Under the pieces are notes generated by a model that searched no databases, was not told where the DNA came from, and saw only the letters and a list, made by a program, of their open reading frames with translations. Positions 62,025 through 64,000 of a stretch of DNA of 64,000 nucleotides are shown here, one piece after another. Origin of the DNA: Entrophospora sp. SA101 (Eukaryota > Glomeromycota > Glomeromycetes > Entrophosporales > Entrophosporaceae); NCBI GenBank assembly GCA_958430865.1, contig CAUDNR010003990.1:1606-65605 (forward strand), read 5' to 3'. The position numbers and the translations under genes are program-made. Numbering within the stretch: position 1 is the stretch's first letter; every line of letters starts with the position of its first letter.

Positions 62025-63806
62025 TCATTTTAATTGTACTTGAACAGATCTATAGAAATCATCATTGTTGTTATTATTATAATGATTTTTATCATTGCTA
62101 TCATCGTTATTATTACCACTATCTCCAACATCACTATTATCATTATTTTTATTGTTAACATTACCACCACTATTATTACTACCACTTAACGGAGGTAAAA
62201 TTGGAGGTGGTGGTGATGATTGTTGTTGTAAATATCCACCAAGATGTCCACTTAGATGATGATGTGGACTAGATAGAACAGGTGATGATGACGACGACGA
62301 ATAATGATGTTGAAATTGTTGCGGAGTTGGTGGTGATAATCGAGGAGAAAGTGATGGTGGTGGGAGATGATGTGTAAGATGATGATGCGATGGTGGTAAT
62401 AGTGGTGTTGTAGAAATTGGTGGTAGAATTGATTGTTGATGACGATGATGATGAAGTTGAGCATTGTTGTTATGTGGTGGCGGTGATGATATCATCATTG
62501 ATAAAGTTGGAGTAGTAGGTGGTAAAGGAGGAGGGGAAGAAGAGATGGCGGATGGAGTAGTGGCGATATGCGTATTATTATTGAAGTTTTGATTATTAAT
62601 ATTGTTGTCGCCATTGTTATTATTTTTTCGACAATGTTCAATTACTTCAATCGACGCTTCAATTATTTGTGCATGTACCAAAGTATTGGATCGACTTGCA
62701 TCCAAAATCTATTAAACAAAAAATTACCTATTAAAAATTTATATTAAACCGGCAAGATTTTTTATAAAGGTTACTATTTGTTTTTAATATTACCTTCCAA
62801 TGCGATTCTGCTAAACGTATAAAAGCATCTTGCATTCTTTTTTTCCAATCTATGATATCATGTCTGTTGTTATTATTATTATTATTACTATTACTAATGC
62901 CATCTTCAATTGTATTGCTAATTTCCATTCCACCACTATTATTATTATTATTAACATTTCCTCTGCCGATCAAAAAATCATGAGGGTTTGGTATTGATGG
63001 TAATGATGAAAAATCCCTTTCCATGTTTAAATAAAATATTAAATCAGGACTTAATAAATGCACATAACTGCCCTTGCACCAATTTAAATCAAGTCCAGCG
63101 GCAGTTGATGATGCTATTGCTGAGTACACGTAACGATCAACAATTAACGTTGTGCCTGACAATAAACATTCCCTCATGATAGGCCTAACATAAAATAATA
63201 AATAAATAAAATATAATGTTGGTTAGTGATAATTTTTATATAAAAGTAATTAATAGATCAGTTAAAAGATTATGATAATAATAATAAAACATACATTAGC
63301 TCCCACCAATGTGCAGATGTTAATAAATGCATTATTTTTGGAGATGATTGTTGTTGTTGGTGATTATTATTTGTTTGATAGGTTTTAATTGCTGATCCTG
63401 ATGGAGTTGAAATGTCGGGAAATTTCCATAATCTAGCATTTATACCTTCATTTTTTAAAAACTCTAATAGTTTAGTTGATTGTAAAGTTGTTGTGTAATC
63501 GTCACATCCTTCAAGCACAATAAGTGCGCCTCTGTTTGTATTATTGTTGTTGTTGTTGTTGTTGAGTGAAGATGATATAATTGTTGAAGATGATGATGAT
63601 GATGATGCTAGTGCAGTTGCTATTGATGATGATTTTATTGCAGTTGTATTATTATTAGATGCAGATGCAGATGTTGAAGTTGAGGAAGTAGAAGAAATAA
63701 TTCCTGATTGTTGTTGTCGCTGAATTGGTTTTGTAATTGATTGTAATGATGATTGACTAGTAGTGACATATGATTGTGGCGTAGAATGTTGAAATTTTTG
63801 TTGTTG
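62025..63806 (-). pseudogene. HMG fusion gene, kinase-like half only
   Basis: Copies exons 4 (62708-62025), 3 (63184-62794) and the 3' part of exon 2 (63806-63295) of the gene at 19304-23539. The thymidylate-kinase-like domain with its degenerate P-loop (EGCDDYTTTLQ) is complete, but the sequence breaks in the polyglutamine tract, so the HMG box, the N terminus and the promoter are absent at this place. If the flanking inversion continues beyond the window, the missing HMG part may lie several kb further on in opposite orientation. Confidence 0.85.
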
Positions 63807-64000
63807 ATGTTTGTTATAGAGTGGTTCGTTATAGAGATTGAACTATATATACAATTCATAATTCATATGCATGTTTTTATTTCTTCAATAACATTAAAGG
63901 AAGAGAAAAGGTTTTACATGTGAGAAAGTATTACATTAATATAAAAGAAAAAAAACTCTTTAATTCAATTAATATAACTAAAATTATAATTAAAAATCTT
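63804..64000 (-). repeat. Inverted copy of 31,080-31,276
   Basis: From 63,804 the plus strand reads as the exact reverse complement of 31,276 down to 31,080, up to the window end. The three bases ttg at 63,804-63,806 belong equally to the HMG-gene copy and to the inverted segment. The first 40 bases belong to the MITE at 31,238-31,402. Confidence 0.95.

Larger units (their letters stand above)
57616..63806. repeat. Segmental duplication, copy 2
   Basis: Direct copy of 14,928-21,085. 57,616-58,346 appears identical to copy 1, 58,347-59,240 is diverged with many substitutions and a net 33 bp gain in introns, and 59,241-63,806 again appears identical. The left junction shares up to 13 bases (aaaatgaaaattc) with copy 1; the right junction lies in a (TTG) unit. 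Confidence 0.95.

Overview
This 64 kb window is AT-rich nuclear DNA from a filamentous fungus, most likely an arbuscular mycorrhizal fungus (Glomeromycotina, Rhizophagus-like). The evidence is many short GT-AG introns of about 70-240 bp, Asn/Gln/Ser-rich proteins, a tyrosine-kinase-like gene of the type expanded in Rhizophagus, and decayed members of multi-copy families I know from Rhizophagus, mixed with piggyBac, mariner, hAT and pogo-like DNA transposon remains. Identification rests on recognising protein families by eye; no search was run.

Layout. 1-2.8 kb holds transposon debris. 2.8-4.8 kb is a secreted Asn/Asp repeat protein. 5.1-23.5 kb is a dense housekeeping block: a DHX33-type DEAH helicase (+), splicing factor SF3A3 (-), ribosomal protein L9 (+, with one frameshift), MSH6 (+), a mitochondrial PP2C phosphatase (+), and a large minus-strand gene that joins an HMG box to a thymidylate-kinase-like domain whose P-loop is degenerate. 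24-55 kb is repeat-rich and gene-poor. It contains MITEs, broken piggyBac, mariner and hAT fragments, a PD-(D/E)XK (RRG7/Mrr-like) gene with a frameshift, one intact protein kinase with a truncated copy 2 kb away, and several pseudogenes of lineage-expanded families. A 577-base run of N lies at 55.1 kb. 55.9-57.4 kb is a Ulp1/SENP-type SUMO protease.

The most striking structure is at the right end. 57,616-63,806 is a second copy of 14,928-21,085: the 3' part of MSH6, the complete PP2C gene and the kinase-like half of the HMG fusion gene. The copies look identical except for one patch of about 0.9 kb inside MSH6 that differs by many mostly synonymous changes. At 63,804-63,806 the copy jumps, through a 3-base overlap, into the reverse complement of 31,276-31,080, which continues to the window end. 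This is what a duplicated haplotype or segment carrying an inversion of about 21.1-31.3 kb would look like; a chimeric assembly is the main alternative.

The housekeeping genes serve RNA processing and ribosome assembly (DHX33-like, SF3A3, L9), mismatch repair (MSH6), mitochondrial signalling (PP2C) and SUMO removal (Ulp1). They sit close together with convergent ends 32 bp apart and a 170 bp divergent promoter. I found no tRNA, rRNA or CRISPR array.
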